Source: G963677445 sp963678275
GTDB taxonomy: Bacteria; Bacteroidota; Ignavibacteria; Ignavibacteriales; Melioribacteraceae
Reading direction: 5' to 3'
NCBI GenBank assembly: GCA_963678275.1
Contig: OY782765.1
Span: 4,216,001 to 4,280,000, forward strand
DNA length: 64,000 nt
Position 1 is the stretch's first letter. The number at the start of each line of letters is the position of its first letter. The notes beneath the pieces were generated by a model. It saw only the letters and a program-made list of their open reading frames with translations, was not told where the DNA came from and ran no database searches. Made by a program: the position numbers and the translations under genes. Shown here one piece after another: positions 1-9,600 of this stretch.

Positions 1-334
1 CCGACCAGCCGATAATGCCTGGTTCGAGGTTATACACTTTTTCGAATCCCATCTTACTCATTATCATTCCCGCCTGGTAACTTCTGTTTCCGCTGCGGCA
101 ATAGAGGTAATAACTTTTAGAACGATCGAGCTGATCGATATCGTCACGGAAAGTGGGACTCATAATATCGATAAGTTTTGAGTTGGGGATTCTCGCGTCC
201 TCATATTCTCCGAGTGTTCTGGTGTCTATCAGAACCGCCTCTTTATCATTCTGCATCTGTTTTTCAAATGATTTTGAATCGAGGTTTATTACTCCGGTTT
301 TTTTACCGGCGCGTGTCGAAAAAAGTGAATACAT
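1..334 (-). CDS. Rhodanese-like sulfurtransferase domain protein (3' end outside window)
   Basis: The reverse strand reads from an ATG at 334 with a good Shine-Dalgarno (AGGAG, 7 bases upstream) through 111 codons without a stop to the window edge. The product contains the rhodanese active-site loop CRSGNR and the preceding motif VLIDTRTLGEYEDARIPNS, typical of single-domain rhodaneses that move sulfane sulfur between donors and thiol acceptors. No signal peptide is visible, so a cytoplasmic location is likely. It lies 22 bases downstream of the TauE/SafE permease gene on the same strand, so the two are probably co-transcribed and may handle sulfite or thiosulfate together. The C-terminus is missing only because the window ends. 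Confidence 0.85.
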   Translation of the reverse strand, partial: MYSLFSTRAGKKTGVINLDSKSFEKQMQNDKEAVLIDTRTLGEYEDARIPNSKLIDIMSPTFRDDIDQLDRSKSYYLYCRSGNRSYQAGMIMSKMGFEKVYNLEPGIIGWS

Positions 335-356
335 ATTTATTCTCCTGTATTTTTAT

Positions 357-1151
357 TTACAAACTTTGATATAATTCTTTGGAAATTATATATACTCCCA
401 TCACCAGCACAAACCATCCGAAGGCCGGTTTCAGTTTTTTACCCGGTATATATTTTGTCAGCCAGACCCCGGCAAAAATACCAACAATGGTAAATGCCGT
501 AAACTTAAGCAGGAGAGTCCAGTCGAGATTCATCTCACTCACGTCACCCAGGAAACCAATTAATGATTTTGCCGCTATTATCAGTAATGAAGTGCCAACA
601 GCCATTTTCATTGGAAGCCTCGCCAGCAGCACAAGCGCCGGAATAATAAGAAATCCTCCTCCCGCGCCTACAAGTCCGGTTAATATACCTACTACAAATC
701 CTTCCAGTAAAATAAGGGGATAGTTAAACTCCGGCTCACCCTCCGTATCCCGGGATTTTTTATCTCTTATCATTGAAACAGCGGCGGCTACCATCAGTAT
801 GGCAAAAAGCAGCATGATAAAAAGATCTTTTGTAAGATCCATTCCGGCAATTGACATAATATGATCAGGAATAGCCGGAACTAAAAACCTGCGTGTCATA
901 TATACCGCGATAAATGCCGGGATAGCGAATATTACGGCAGTCCGGTAGCTGACAAGCTGTTTCCGCATATACTGAAAAGAGCCGACCAGCGCGGTAAGAC
1001 CCACAATAAAAAGTGAATATGCCGTTGCGGCCACCGGTTCAACACTCAAAATATAAACCAGGACAGGCACAGTTAATATCGAACCGCCTCCTCCTATGAG
1101 TCCTAATGTAATCCCGATTATTAATGCTGATATAAGTCCTGCGATTTCCAT
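357..1151 (-). CDS. TauE/SafE family sulfite/anion exporter-like permease
   Basis: A 264-residue, very hydrophobic protein with about eight predicted membrane spans. It carries the two glycine-rich repeats typical of the TauE/SafE (DUF81) family: GLIGGGGSILTVPVLVY near residue 18 and GLVGAGGGFLIIPALVLL in the second half. The family transports sulfite, sulfoacetate or related organosulfur anions, but the substrate cannot be read from sequence. Length is normal for the family. The rhodanese gene follows directly on the same strand, a common pairing in sulfur oxidation or detoxification operons. Start ATG at 1151; no strong alternative start was seen. Confidence 0.85.
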   Translation of the reverse strand: MEIAGLISALIIGITLGLIGGGGSILTVPVLVYILSVEPVAATAYSLFIVGLTALVGSFQYMRKQLVSYRTAVIFAIPAFIAVYMTRRFLVPAIPDHIMSIAGMDLTKDLFIMLLFAILMVAAAVSMIRDKKSRDTEGEPEFNYPLILLEGFVVGILTGLVGAGGGFLIIPALVLLARLPMKMAVGTSLLIIAAKSLIGFLGDVSEMNLDWTLLLKFTAFTIVGIFAGVWLTKYIPGKKLKPAFGWFVLVMGVYIISKELYQSL

Positions 1152-1659
1152 TCAAAATACCAATTATTAATTTCAACTATCAGATATGATGTCTTTTTAA
1201 TAAAAAAGATTCAGGGGGGGGATGGTCATGGTAAGTTATCATGTTAAACCTATATGTGCAAATAATTCATTGTTTGAAAAAGCATTTATAATTCTGGATA
1301 TCTTTAATTATTACATCATAATGACATACAAATACAATATTTTTTGAATGATACAAAATTAATTTGCAATAGAAAAAATATATTTTTATTTTTTAGTGAC
1401 TGATTTTAGGTGTGGGCATTAAGTGTTCGAGTAAAGATTATAATATTAATATTTTAATTGCAATTTGCAGTAATAGATGAATATGTTCTAAAGCAGCTAA
1501 AGTTCAATATATTTTGCTGATTGTTTTCTAACTATTAAAAATCAATATTTATGCTGGAACATTATTTGGGTTTTAGACTATTGTTTTATAAACATATTTT
1601 TTAAGTTAAGCTCTAAAATTATATTGTGATATTATTCTGAATATATATTTGAGGATATA
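1152..1659. other. AT-rich intergenic region, no gene seen
   Basis: About 500 bases of very AT-rich sequence between the divergently oriented permease gene and the five-gene block that begins at 1660. No open frame of convincing length, RNA gene or clear repeat was found. It must hold the promoter of the block and probably that of the permease. A run of seven G at 1213-1219 is the only notable low-complexity feature. Confidence 0.5.
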
Positions 1660-2520
1660 TTGAGCATACTCGAAGGAATATTTATTACGTTTGTTATTTC
1701 ACTAACGGTGACAATAATAGTAGATGAAATTAAAACCATTATAAAAATTAAACCCCATTATAAACGTTATATAATGTTTTTCTTGGTGATTGCATGGATA
1801 ATTATTTTTGTACGATATTTTCCTCCCATCGAGGATAATAAAATCAGGCCAATTTCAGAATATATAAATGAACTAATAGATTCTGAAGATACTAAAAAAC
1901 CCATATTACTCTATTTATATCCATTGAAATATGATTATACACAATATAAAGCGACCCAAAAATTGCAGGGTATCTTAATTAATGAAATATCATCAAAAAA
2001 AAATGAAGATTATATCTTAAGTGACAATTATTCATTTTTATTGGATGGTTCGGAAGGATCAAAAAGAATTGAAGGAAATATTGAAATGAACACAATTCTG
2101 AGGATTACCGGAACTCTTTCTGAATGGAAGCATAATGGAGAATTCTATAGGATTTCTGATATATGTCTTGAAAAAAAAGTAGATGATAATCATTGGAGCA
2201 TAATAGAACAAGTTAAAGAAATAAGAGTTGGGGAAAATAGACACAATACAAACTTCCCTAAAATTCATGATTTGGATAGTTTCGATGATTCGAAAAAATA
2301 TATATCCAATGGAAAAACAACTTCACTGTGCTTCAAGACTGTTACCGGGATTAATGGAGGTGATTGTATCGGTAAGAAAAAATGTAAAGAAGAATCCTTT
2401 AATCAAGCATTATTAAAGATAGATATAGACGAAGCTAAGTATAGAAAAATAAAAAAAATATGTGTAGAAAAAGAACAAAACAGGTATTATACATATGTTA
2501 CTATCGCATACAAAAACTAA
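1660..2520 (+). CDS. Unknown membrane-anchored protein, first gene of AT-rich five-gene block
   Basis: 286 residues, read from a TTG start at 1660 that has GAGGAT six bases upstream; no in-frame ATG gives a better start. Two hydrophobic segments (about residues 5-22 and 37-55) precede a soluble, lysine-rich domain with alternating strand/helix character. Its middle (an ILLYLYPLKYDY-like strand, then ILRITGTLSEWKHNGEFYRISD) loosely recalls TolB/FlgO-type small periplasmic domains, but the resemblance is weak. The gene overlaps the next frame by 26 bases, which suggests translational coupling. Base composition is far more AT-rich than the flanking metabolic genes, a sign of acquisition. Function unknown. 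Confidence 0.6.
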   Translation: MSILEGIFITFVISLTVTIIVDEIKTIIKIKPHYKRYIMFFLVIAWIIIFVRYFPPIEDNKIRPISEYINELIDSEDTKKPILLYLYPLKYDYTQYKATQKLQGILINEISSKKNEDYILSDNYSFLLDGSEGSKRIEGNIEMNTILRITGTLSEWKHNGEFYRISDICLEKKVDDNHWSIIEQVKEIRVGENRHNTNFPKIHDLDSFDDSKKYISNGKTTSLCFKTVTGINGGDCIGKKKCKEESFNQALLKIDIDEAKYRKIKKICVEKEQNRYYTYVTIAYKN

Positions 2521-3742
2521 AACAACTGTTCGTCCTGCATTAAAATGGATGCAGTTATTGCTCATCCTTATTGTTTTACAATTCTTTAAAATTGATTTAA
2601 TAGGACAAGATGGAAAAACACTGTATGAAATCTATTGTAAAGGCAATGAGGGAAAAGTGGTAAATGATTACAATGTTCGAAAAATATCACAAAGGGGTAT
2701 CAAAAGTGAGCGATTTTTTGAACAGTTCTACCATGATGATATTTGTTTATCTAAACTGCAAGTGGATAATCTTGCGGAATGGCGAAATAAAAAATTGATG
2801 GAATTTATTCAGCGGCATTTAAATATAAATAATCTAAATCATGATAATAGTAATGGTAATAAATGGTATAGGAATACGAATTTATCTCCCCTTTTATCAG
2901 ATGAGAATGAATTATATAAAAATCTGGTAAAGAGAACCGGAGATATCTCAAGGTTTATAACATTATACGAAGAGGAGGCTTACTTTGATTGTAACGCCTC
3001 CACTTACAATTATCGAGTCGTTATTCTTACTCCAAAGAACCCACTAATGGTTTTCCCCGAAGAGATACAGTCTCTTATTAAGAAAGAAATAGACTCTTTG
3101 TTTAATGAAAAAATAATACAACTAAAACATCAATCGCATATAACAATAGATATATATAATGACATATTTATTAGATTAATAAATAATCATGAGTTTATAA
3201 AAAGAGTTAAAAAAATATTTTTAAACTCTGAAGCTGTATCAGAAGATATACTGGAATATTTCGATCCACCAACAAAAAGTTTTTTTGAAAATATTTTTGG
3301 GATGGAAGCTCAAATAAGTCCTTTTGGTAGTGGAGAATACATTTTGTCAGGTGATGTATCATTCTTAATTGAGGTTTTTACAAAACGCTTTTTAAGAAAT
3401 ATTGAATATGGCAGGCAATACAAAATAGTATCCAAAGGTTTTGCCGACAGTAGAACAATTATTTCGAATATAAACTATTTTGATGGGGCAAATCTTGCAC
3501 TACCAAAAAATAACGAAGAAGAAATAGAAACAGCTTCTAAAAATTTCAAAATTATAGATAACAATATTAAGCTTTCAATCGCGCGAGGCTATTCTGGTGC
3601 AGATATCATTAATAAAATACTTGACGAAGAGCTTGTTGGAGAACAAAGGAAAAATGTCAAGATTTTTTATTCTGGAGGAGGGGCTATTCCGGGGCCTCCA
3701 CATGCGACATATAGAAGAATTGACCTAATCATTTCTTATTGA
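2495..3742 (+). CDS. Unknown exported protein with divergent OmpA-like C-terminal domain
   Basis: 415 residues with one hydrophobic export/anchor segment at about residues 18-36. An ATG at 2549 (Met19) would make this a cleaner signal sequence and remove the overlap with the upstream gene. The middle (40-300) is unrecognised. The last 105 residues follow the order of an OmpA-like peptidoglycan-binding fold: a strand ending in GFAD (about 315-318), a helix LSIARGYSGADIINKIL (about 359-376) like the family's LSxxRAxxV helix, and a terminal YRRIDLIIS strand like the family's nRRVeI. The assignment is by pattern only. Part of the AT-rich block; probably works at the cell wall with the membrane proteins encoded after it. 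Confidence 0.6.
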   Translation: MLLSHTKTKTTVRPALKWMQLLLILIVLQFFKIDLIGQDGKTLYEIYCKGNEGKVVNDYNVRKISQRGIKSERFFEQFYHDDICLSKLQVDNLAEWRNKKLMEFIQRHLNINNLNHDNSNGNKWYRNTNLSPLLSDENELYKNLVKRTGDISRFITLYEEEAYFDCNASTYNYRVVILTPKNPLMVFPEEIQSLIKKEIDSLFNEKIIQLKHQSHITIDIYNDIFIRLINNHEFIKRVKKIFLNSEAVSEDILEYFDPPTKSFFENIFGMEAQISPFGSGEYILSGDVSFLIEVFTKRFLRNIEYGRQYKIVSKGFADSRTIISNINYFDGANLALPKNNEEEIETASKNFKIIDNNIKLSIARGYSGADIINKILDEELVGEQRKNVKIFYSGGGAIPGPPHATYRRIDLIISY

Positions 3743-3760
3743 ACTAATAAAAGGAAAGCC

Positions 3761-4591
3761 ATGGAAACTACTGAAAAAGAATCAGGTAGTCCTGACGATT
3801 TATTTTCGGCTCACAAACAATTACAAATCCCGCATCGTAATAAAGGTTTTCAGGAGGCGGGATTCAATCATGGATATCAAAACAAAAAAATAGATAAAAC
3901 TATTGAGGAAATGATTGAGGCCCTGAGTAAACAAAGAGAAAACCTGCGGGATATAAAACAAAAAGAACTCGATAATAATGAAAATCTAATAAAAGAGAGT
4001 AGAAGGCAATTAAAAGAATTAACTGAAATGAGAGAAGAGATGTCAATTTCAACATTCTCATCAAAACCATTATCGATAGTAATGGCAGTTCTATTTTATT
4101 TGGTTGGATTGTGGGTAACAAAATTAATTATCGATATAAACTTAAATATTCTGATTATTTTGATGATCTTTAATGGTGCATGGTCAATAGCATTGTATGT
4201 TTTTTATAAAACGAATTCTTTAATAGAATGGATTTCAAATAAGCCGTTGCTACATACATTGCTAAATACTTTGTTAGTAATTCTTTCAATTGGGATATAT
4301 TTTTTTAGTAATGAGTTATATTATTTGTATCCTTTCTCATTTCTTATTACATGTTTTTCTGCACTCAATTTAGTTTTATTCTTTGGTTCATCAATATTGA
4401 GCTCTATTGACCGACAAATAGAGTATAAGTATTATGAAATAAGTGAGCTAGAAAGACTTAGAATAATAATATATAAAGATATGTGGACTTTGACAAGGGA
4501 AATAGAAGAGACAAAAACAAATGCCTTAATCAAGTTTCACACCGGATATATTTATGGCACAAGCATTAAAGCAAACTTAAAGAATGATTAA
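3761..4591 (+). CDS. Unknown membrane protein: N-terminal coiled coil plus about four membrane spans
   Basis: 276 residues. Residues 45-95 are a charged heptad-like region (many E, K, R and Q), followed by hydrophobic spans at about 104-125, 129-149, 163-182 and 190-214, then a short charged tail. No catalytic motif was recognised. The gene lies 18 bases after the OmpA-like gene, and its stop overlaps the ATG at 4591 by one base, so translational coupling is likely. The next gene has the same architecture (coiled coil, four spans, coil) on a larger scale; the two may form one complex. Same low GC as the rest of the block. Confidence 0.6.
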   Translation: METTEKESGSPDDLFSAHKQLQIPHRNKGFQEAGFNHGYQNKKIDKTIEEMIEALSKQRENLRDIKQKELDNNENLIKESRRQLKELTEMREEMSISTFSSKPLSIVMAVLFYLVGLWVTKLIIDINLNILIILMIFNGAWSIALYVFYKTNSLIEWISNKPLLHTLLNTLLVILSIGIYFFSNELYYLYPFSFLITCFSALNLVLFFGSSILSSIDRQIEYKYYEISELERLRIIIYKDMWTLTREIEETKTNALIKFHTGYIYGTSIKANLKND

Positions 4592-6387
4592 TGAGGGACA
4601 TTAAAATGGAATGGAATTTTGATGAGAATATTAATGATAATTTATATAGTAGAAATCAAGAATATATCAAATCTAAAGAGATAATAGAAAAGTTATTTAA
4701 TACTCTCAAAGAAAAACTTGAACAGCTTGATACCAAGTGGTATGAACAAGGTACCATAATTGGATTAAATAAATGTGATATTCAAATACAAAAAGAGCAG
4801 GTTAGGGCTGAATATGATAAAATTGGTTCTATTTCTAACTCAATGCTCAACGTACAAAAATCAATAATTAAACAAAATTCAATGTTTTTTAAGAAAATTG
4901 ATGTTGATCTTTTAACAGAATACCAAGTTGATGAAAAAAGGAAGCTAATCTCGGATTTAGATGAATCAGATAGTGAAAGTTTTATCTCAAAGAAACGAAA
5001 CGATATTAATAAATATAAACAAGAATTGGAAGATTTAGATAAAAGAGAATGGAATAATTTAAAGGATCAATTATATGTAAAAACTCAAAAGGTGTGGAAT
5101 GACCATGATAGCTATATCACAAACTTGTTGAAAAAAAAGCAGGACGACTTTTTGTGTTTGTTAGCTTACCTTGAACAAAAAGATAAAATGATTCAACAGG
5201 CTATAAGTGCACTACTTGAATCTCTACTAAACATAGAGGGGGAAATTGCATCTTTAACAGATATAAATCAAATAGAACAATTCACAAATAAAAGAAATGT
5301 TATATATAGTATAATTGATGATCACCGTTCTCAGAGAAGATCACTAATATCCTCCGTAACCGAAGAAGCTGAAAAGTTAGAGAATATCTATTCAGTAGAG
5401 ATTTCTCACTCAATAAAACTTACAAAAAATCATTCTGGTAACCTGCTTGAAGCAATTAGTAAAATCCCTGAGAATCCTACCCCAAAAAGTAGAATTTATC
5501 TATTGATTCTGTTTTTAGGATTCTTATTTGCAGCTACTGCTGAAATAGCAATAATGAACAAATTTACTGGTGAAGTAATGAAAATTGGAACAATTTATGA
5601 CAAACTTGAAGAAATATCCGACAATTCTTCACTGAATCTAACTGAATTTGAAACTCCTATTGAAAATGAGGTTGATAATAATAATTGGAGTTTTGTGGGT
5701 AATTTAGTTGAATTGCTGTTTTTATTTACTTTTTCGACTATTCCTTTCCTTCTTAGTTTTGTCACAAAACTTTGGTTTGATCTACGAAATTCTTTGGATG
5801 ATTCAAAAAAATATTTTTTCTATGCCGCAGCATCTGTCCTTGTAATCTATATCGTATTTTTGTCAATTAGTACTGTAAAACAAAAAGAAGAAACCTGGGA
5901 GTTTGGTGTCCTTCTAGCTTCCATATCAATGAGTTTAGTTTTGGTAAGCGGATATTTATTACACATTTTTATCAAAGGGTATGAAAATTTTAAACAAGCG
6001 ACAAAACAAAACATATTCTCATTAAAAACTTCATATTCTAGTACACTGGAAAAGAGAATATCCAAGCTTTCGGATACAATTGAAACTAAAAATAATGATC
6101 TAAATAATATTAATAAAGAAATAAGCAATACTAAAGCTAATATTCACTTAAATAGTGAAAAATTTGCTTCACTGGAAAGTGGAATTCCAGATTTTGATAT
6201 TGGATCTCTTAAAGAATCAGCTATAAAATCCTTAGAAGCCGGTCATGAGTTTGGATTGAAAACAAGAGGTAAAGGTCTTGTTGATGAGAAATTTTTAGAA
6301 AATAAAACAATAGAAGATTTAATGGAACTTAGACAAAAATTGCAATTTTTTTACGATGTTTTTGGGAATGGCGCTGCAAATGCGTAA
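4591..6387 (+). CDS. Large coiled-coil membrane protein of unknown function
   Basis: 598 residues. A long cytoplasmic-type coiled coil (about 20-290) precedes four hydrophobic spans (about 301-322, 370-394, 408-428, 437-462), with a 45-residue acidic, Asn-rich loop between spans 1 and 2. A second coil (about 470-545) and a short tail follow. The first ATG overlaps the previous stop; Met6 at 4606, preceded by GAGGG, is an equally good start. No enzymatic motif, P-loop or known ion-channel signature was recognised. A long coil joined to a few spans recalls force-transducing proteins of the MotA/ZorA type in outline only; the sequence gives no direct support for that. Adjacent genes encode candidate peptidoglycan-facing and exported partners. 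Confidence 0.6.
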   Translation: MRDIKMEWNFDENINDNLYSRNQEYIKSKEIIEKLFNTLKEKLEQLDTKWYEQGTIIGLNKCDIQIQKEQVRAEYDKIGSISNSMLNVQKSIIKQNSMFFKKIDVDLLTEYQVDEKRKLISDLDESDSESFISKKRNDINKYKQELEDLDKREWNNLKDQLYVKTQKVWNDHDSYITNLLKKKQDDFLCLLAYLEQKDKMIQQAISALLESLLNIEGEIASLTDINQIEQFTNKRNVIYSIIDDHRSQRRSLISSVTEEAEKLENIYSVEISHSIKLTKNHSGNLLEAISKIPENPTPKSRIYLLILFLGFLFAATAEIAIMNKFTGEVMKIGTIYDKLEEISDNSSLNLTEFETPIENEVDNNNWSFVGNLVELLFLFTFSTIPFLLSFVTKLWFDLRNSLDDSKKYFFYAAASVLVIYIVFLSISTVKQKEETWEFGVLLASISMSLVLVSGYLLHIFIKGYENFKQATKQNIFSLKTSYSSTLEKRISKLSDTIETKNNDLNNINKEISNTKANIHLNSEKFASLESGIPDFDIGSLKESAIKSLEAGHEFGLKTRGKGLVDEKFLENKTIEDLMELRQKLQFFYDVFGNGAANA

Positions 6388-6416
6388 CCATACATTATAA
6401 AATATGAGGTAATTTT

Positions 6417-7238
6417 ATGAGAAATCAAAGGATAATTTTCTTGTTCTTTATTATTAGTATGTTTTTCCTGTTACAAACAGATAATCAAAGTCAACAACAT
6501 CAAAAAAATGAAGTATTTATTGTTTTTATTCAAAGTGACTTGGATTCTCAATCAAATACGGATAAATCAAATTTTGTACTAATATGGAAACAAATAATGC
6601 CAGAGCTATTACAAAGAATCGCTAAACGGAAAGATGCTTTAGTTTTATTGTATCCCTTAAATGAAAATACATCCGAAGTTGAGCAAATATCTTCAGTTGA
6701 TTTAAGAAAACTCTTTGGTCAGACTCCATATAAGCAGGAAAAAATACTTAATAAATGTATTGGTAGCCTTAAAAAAGAACATGCTAAACTAATGAAGAAA
6801 GACAACAACTTTCAAGATATTGTGAGTAGTTATTTAGTTCTGACAAAATTAAGAGATAATCTCTTAGACATAAAAAAAATAAAAGTTATTTTTATTAGTG
6901 ACATGGTTCATTACCTGACGAGTGGGGAATCAACTGATTCCGAAAAGGGTTTATTCAATTTTGCTTATGAATACAGTTTAGATGTATTTAATCAGAATAT
7001 TAAAAATAATATACTGTATGAAAAAATAGAAATCGGTTCAATTCTTAATAAAAACATTAATCAAGATTTAAAAATATTTTCTTTTTTCTTGCCTCGAGGT
7101 GAGGAAAGAGAGAAATTATCTGATTCAATTCGTGATAAATTGGACAATGTATGGAAAGCTTTTTTTAAAAAAATTGGTTCCGGCAAAACCCGTCTTAATC
7201 TGCTGCCTGAATCAATAGATCAAATATTTTTGGACTAA
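6417..7238 (+). CDS. Unknown exported protein, possibly vWA-like
   Basis: 273 residues starting with a clear signal-type sequence (IIFLFFIISMFFLLQ at about residues 5-19). The mature part opens with a hydrophobic strand VFIVFIQSDLDSQS, where a von Willebrand A fold would carry DxSxS; the acidic/serine pattern here is degenerate. A second hydrophobic strand, KIKVIFISDMVHY, sits near the middle and resembles the vWA strand that ends in S-D. That is the only basis for the vWA suggestion. No lipobox was seen. It is the last gene of the AT-rich block, 29 bases after the coiled-coil protein gene, and is followed by about 70 bases without a clear terminator. Confidence 0.55.
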   Translation: MRNQRIIFLFFIISMFFLLQTDNQSQQHQKNEVFIVFIQSDLDSQSNTDKSNFVLIWKQIMPELLQRIAKRKDALVLLYPLNENTSEVEQISSVDLRKLFGQTPYKQEKILNKCIGSLKKEHAKLMKKDNNFQDIVSSYLVLTKLRDNLLDIKKIKVIFISDMVHYLTSGESTDSEKGLFNFAYEYSLDVFNQNIKNNILYEKIEIGSILNKNINQDLKIFSFFLPRGEEREKLSDSIRDKLDNVWKAFFKKIGSGKTRLNLLPESIDQIFLD

Positions 7239-7309
7239 TGATTATTTAGCATTTGTCACTTAAATTAATATAAGGCTCTCGAATTAAGTGGAAAATTAAT
7301 TGAATTCCG

Positions 7310-8152
7310 CTATTTATTTACCAGCCGGTACCAGACATTCATGCTTTCTATTCTGCCTGAAATATCGGTATTGTTCACCAGGGTGCCGGAAAAATTATAT
7401 CCCGCTTTGGCGAATGTAATATTCATACCTGCTGAAAATGCGCGCGCAATTGTATAAAGATTCAGGAATCCTTTTTTAATCATGAACTTTTCCATCTCAT
7501 GAAGCAGGTAAAGAGCCAGCCCGTTGCCGCGGTATTCAGGCAGAGTAGCGAAATCGGTCATCTCGGCGTTAAGAGACTTTAAGTCTGATTCTGCCGATGA
7601 CGCCGCTGCCAGTTTTCCATTCTCAAAAACGCCAAAATAAAAAATATTATCCCGCATGGTTTTAATAATATATTCAGGTTCATGAATGGGGAATGGGTAG
7701 GTTTTAAATACTTCTTTATATACTTCAGTTAATTCAGGCGCGTTTTCCTCTTTCAGGGTTCTGATGGAAAATTTACCTGGCAATGGGTCGCCTGATATTT
7801 TATTTTTTTTCTCGTTCGCTATCTTAATATTATCTTTAATTATCTCCATCTGGTCATAAGGTACAGACGCTCTTTCACCGAAATATTTCGACATAAAAAG
7901 AACATCTTCTTTTCCCTCATAAAACTGAGGTATATACGCTTCAAGTAAAAATCCTTCTGTAAAGAAAAGATCGGCTGAGGAAGCGGGAACCTTACAGAAT
8001 ATTTTGTCATAAGAGTTGTCAGATAAAAGCTTATTCATTAAGGGGAAGATTGTCTCTTCATCCTTTGGTGAAAATTTCATAAGGTATATTCTGTTATTCA
8101 TTTTTCCATGCTGAATCAGGGAGGATCCGGCATATTCAATTTTATCATACAT
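7310..8152 (-). CDS. ablB: Beta-lysine N6-acetyltransferase (GNAT family)
   Basis: 280 residues. The C-terminal half is a GNAT acetyltransferase with the acetyl-CoA loop YRGNGLA at about 207-213; the N-terminal half matches the layout of AblB proteins. AblB acetylates the epsilon-amino group of L-beta-lysine made by AblA, giving the compatible solute N-epsilon-acetyl-beta-lysine, which accumulates during salt stress. The functional call rests mainly on linkage: its start overlaps the upstream transporter gene by 8 bases, and lysine 2,3-aminomutase is the first gene of the same operon. Alone, the sequence would support only 'GNAT acetyltransferase'. Cytoplasmic; no signal peptide. Confidence 0.85.
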   Translation of the reverse strand: MYDKIEYAGSSLIQHGKMNNRIYLMKFSPKDEETIFPLMNKLLSDNSYDKIFCKVPASSADLFFTEGFLLEAYIPQFYEGKEDVLFMSKYFGERASVPYDQMEIIKDNIKIANEKKNKISGDPLPGKFSIRTLKEENAPELTEVYKEVFKTYPFPIHEPEYIIKTMRDNIFYFGVFENGKLAAASSAESDLKSLNAEMTDFATLPEYRGNGLALYLLHEMEKFMIKKGFLNLYTIARAFSAGMNITFAKAGYNFSGTLVNNTDISGRIESMNVWYRLVNK

Positions 8153-9557
8153 TTTCTGCTTTCCTGAATAATTTTGTTAAATACCAGGCTATAACCGAGG
8201 CTAAAATACCATAAAAAGTGGGATCCAGTTCCAGCGGCATTTTAACTCCCAAAATAATCAGAATTATTGTAACTCCTCCTCCAGTTATCATTGACGCGAG
8301 AGCCTGAACGGAATCGCGGTTTTTGGAATAGAGGGCCATAATAGTTATAAAAAAGAGACCAGCCACCATAATGGAATATGCCTGAAGTATAATATCGAGC
8401 ACTGAAGTATAATTGCCCGCGAGAATAATAGCGATAATGCCAAGAGCTAAAGTTGTTAACTGTGATATTCTTACCAGGGCATTCTTCCCCGGTTTCTTTT
8501 TGAGCATTCTTTCAATTACATCATTTACCAGGTTGCCGGATGAAGCGATAAGGCAGCTATCGGCGGTGGACATAATTGCCGAAAAATATGCCGCGAGCAC
8601 AATTCCGGTTATTCCAACAGGCAGAACTTCCCTAAGCATCATAGGCATACCCATTTCGGGATCGGCTTCGGGATAAAATATTCTGGCAATCATTCCGAGG
8701 ATAACTCCCGCAAAAGCCATAAAGGGATATTCCAGAAGACCCGCGATAAAAAATGCTTTTTTGGCTTCTTTTACATTTTTACAGGCATAAATTCTCTGGT
8801 ATAAAGTCATCGCTATAAACCAGATGGGGAAAATGACTATCAGCCAGTTAAAAAGCTGTGTAATGGTAACGTTGGTCAGGGTAAAAAATTCAGGATTAAG
8901 ATGTTCCCGCAGACCTTCCAGGCCCCCAACTTCTATATACGCGAATGGAATTCCAAAAAGGAAAAGTCCCAGAAGCAATATAATCCACTGAATAGTATCG
9001 GTATAAATAACAGCTTTTATACCACCCATCACGGTATAAATTATAATAATGCCTCCCATAATATAAAGGGCGACAGTTAAAGGATCTGAAAATCCGCTGT
9101 CATATAAAACACTTCCGGCGGCCAGTTTTGCTCCGGCCAGAACCTGGGCGCTCGTAAAACCAAGATAACCTATTGCCGAAATAGCGGCGGCCCCGTTCGC
9201 TACTTTTGAATTATATCTGATCCGCAGGAAATCGGGGTATGTAAGGAGGCCATAAAGAGCGTCATCCTTTTTTACTTTTGGCACAACCAGGACCGCGGCG
9301 GTCCATGCCCCTATAAGTCCGGTAAAAAGAAGCCAGCTACCGGACAGGCCCATTATAAATCCAAGTCCGCCGAGACCAATACTGAAGCCTCCCCCGACAT
9401 CGGTAGCGACAATGGACATTCCAATATGGGAAGCGCTCATTGATCTGCCTCCCACAAAGTATTCTTCCCTGTTCTGGTTTTTTAAGTAAAAATAAACGCC
9501 GACGCCGAGGACGGCGATAAAATATACCCCGAAGATAATTTCATCGATAATATGCAT
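8145..9557 (-). CDS. Sodium:solute symporter family transporter
   Basis: 470 residues with about 13 membrane spans and the N-terminal pattern of the SSS family: NREEYFVGGRSMSASHIGMS around residue 30, then VATDVGGGFSIGLGG, as in PutP-like sodium symporters. It sits between ablA and ablB, 43 bases after ablA and overlapping ablB by 8 bases, so it is co-expressed with N-acetyl-beta-lysine synthesis. The likely substrate is lysine (the precursor), the osmolyte itself, or another compatible solute; sequence alone cannot choose among these. Family membership is secure; substrate is inference. Confidence 0.85.
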   Translation of the reverse strand: MHIIDEIIFGVYFIAVLGVGVYFYLKNQNREEYFVGGRSMSASHIGMSIVATDVGGGFSIGLGGLGFIMGLSGSWLLFTGLIGAWTAAVLVVPKVKKDDALYGLLTYPDFLRIRYNSKVANGAAAISAIGYLGFTSAQVLAGAKLAAGSVLYDSGFSDPLTVALYIMGGIIIIYTVMGGIKAVIYTDTIQWIILLLGLFLFGIPFAYIEVGGLEGLREHLNPEFFTLTNVTITQLFNWLIVIFPIWFIAMTLYQRIYACKNVKEAKKAFFIAGLLEYPFMAFAGVILGMIARIFYPEADPEMGMPMMLREVLPVGITGIVLAAYFSAIMSTADSCLIASSGNLVNDVIERMLKKKPGKNALVRISQLTTLALGIIAIILAGNYTSVLDIILQAYSIMVAGLFFITIMALYSKNRDSVQALASMITGGGVTIILIILGVKMPLELDPTFYGILASVIAWYLTKLFRKAENV

Positions 9558-9600
9558 AAATAAATTAGTATTGTGATAAAAATATGTAGTTCAGATCATT

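Noticed and set aside
4591..6387. Assignment as ZorA/MotA-type motor protein
   Set aside because: Coiled coil plus spans is similar in outline only; no conserved motor-channel residues could be recognised.
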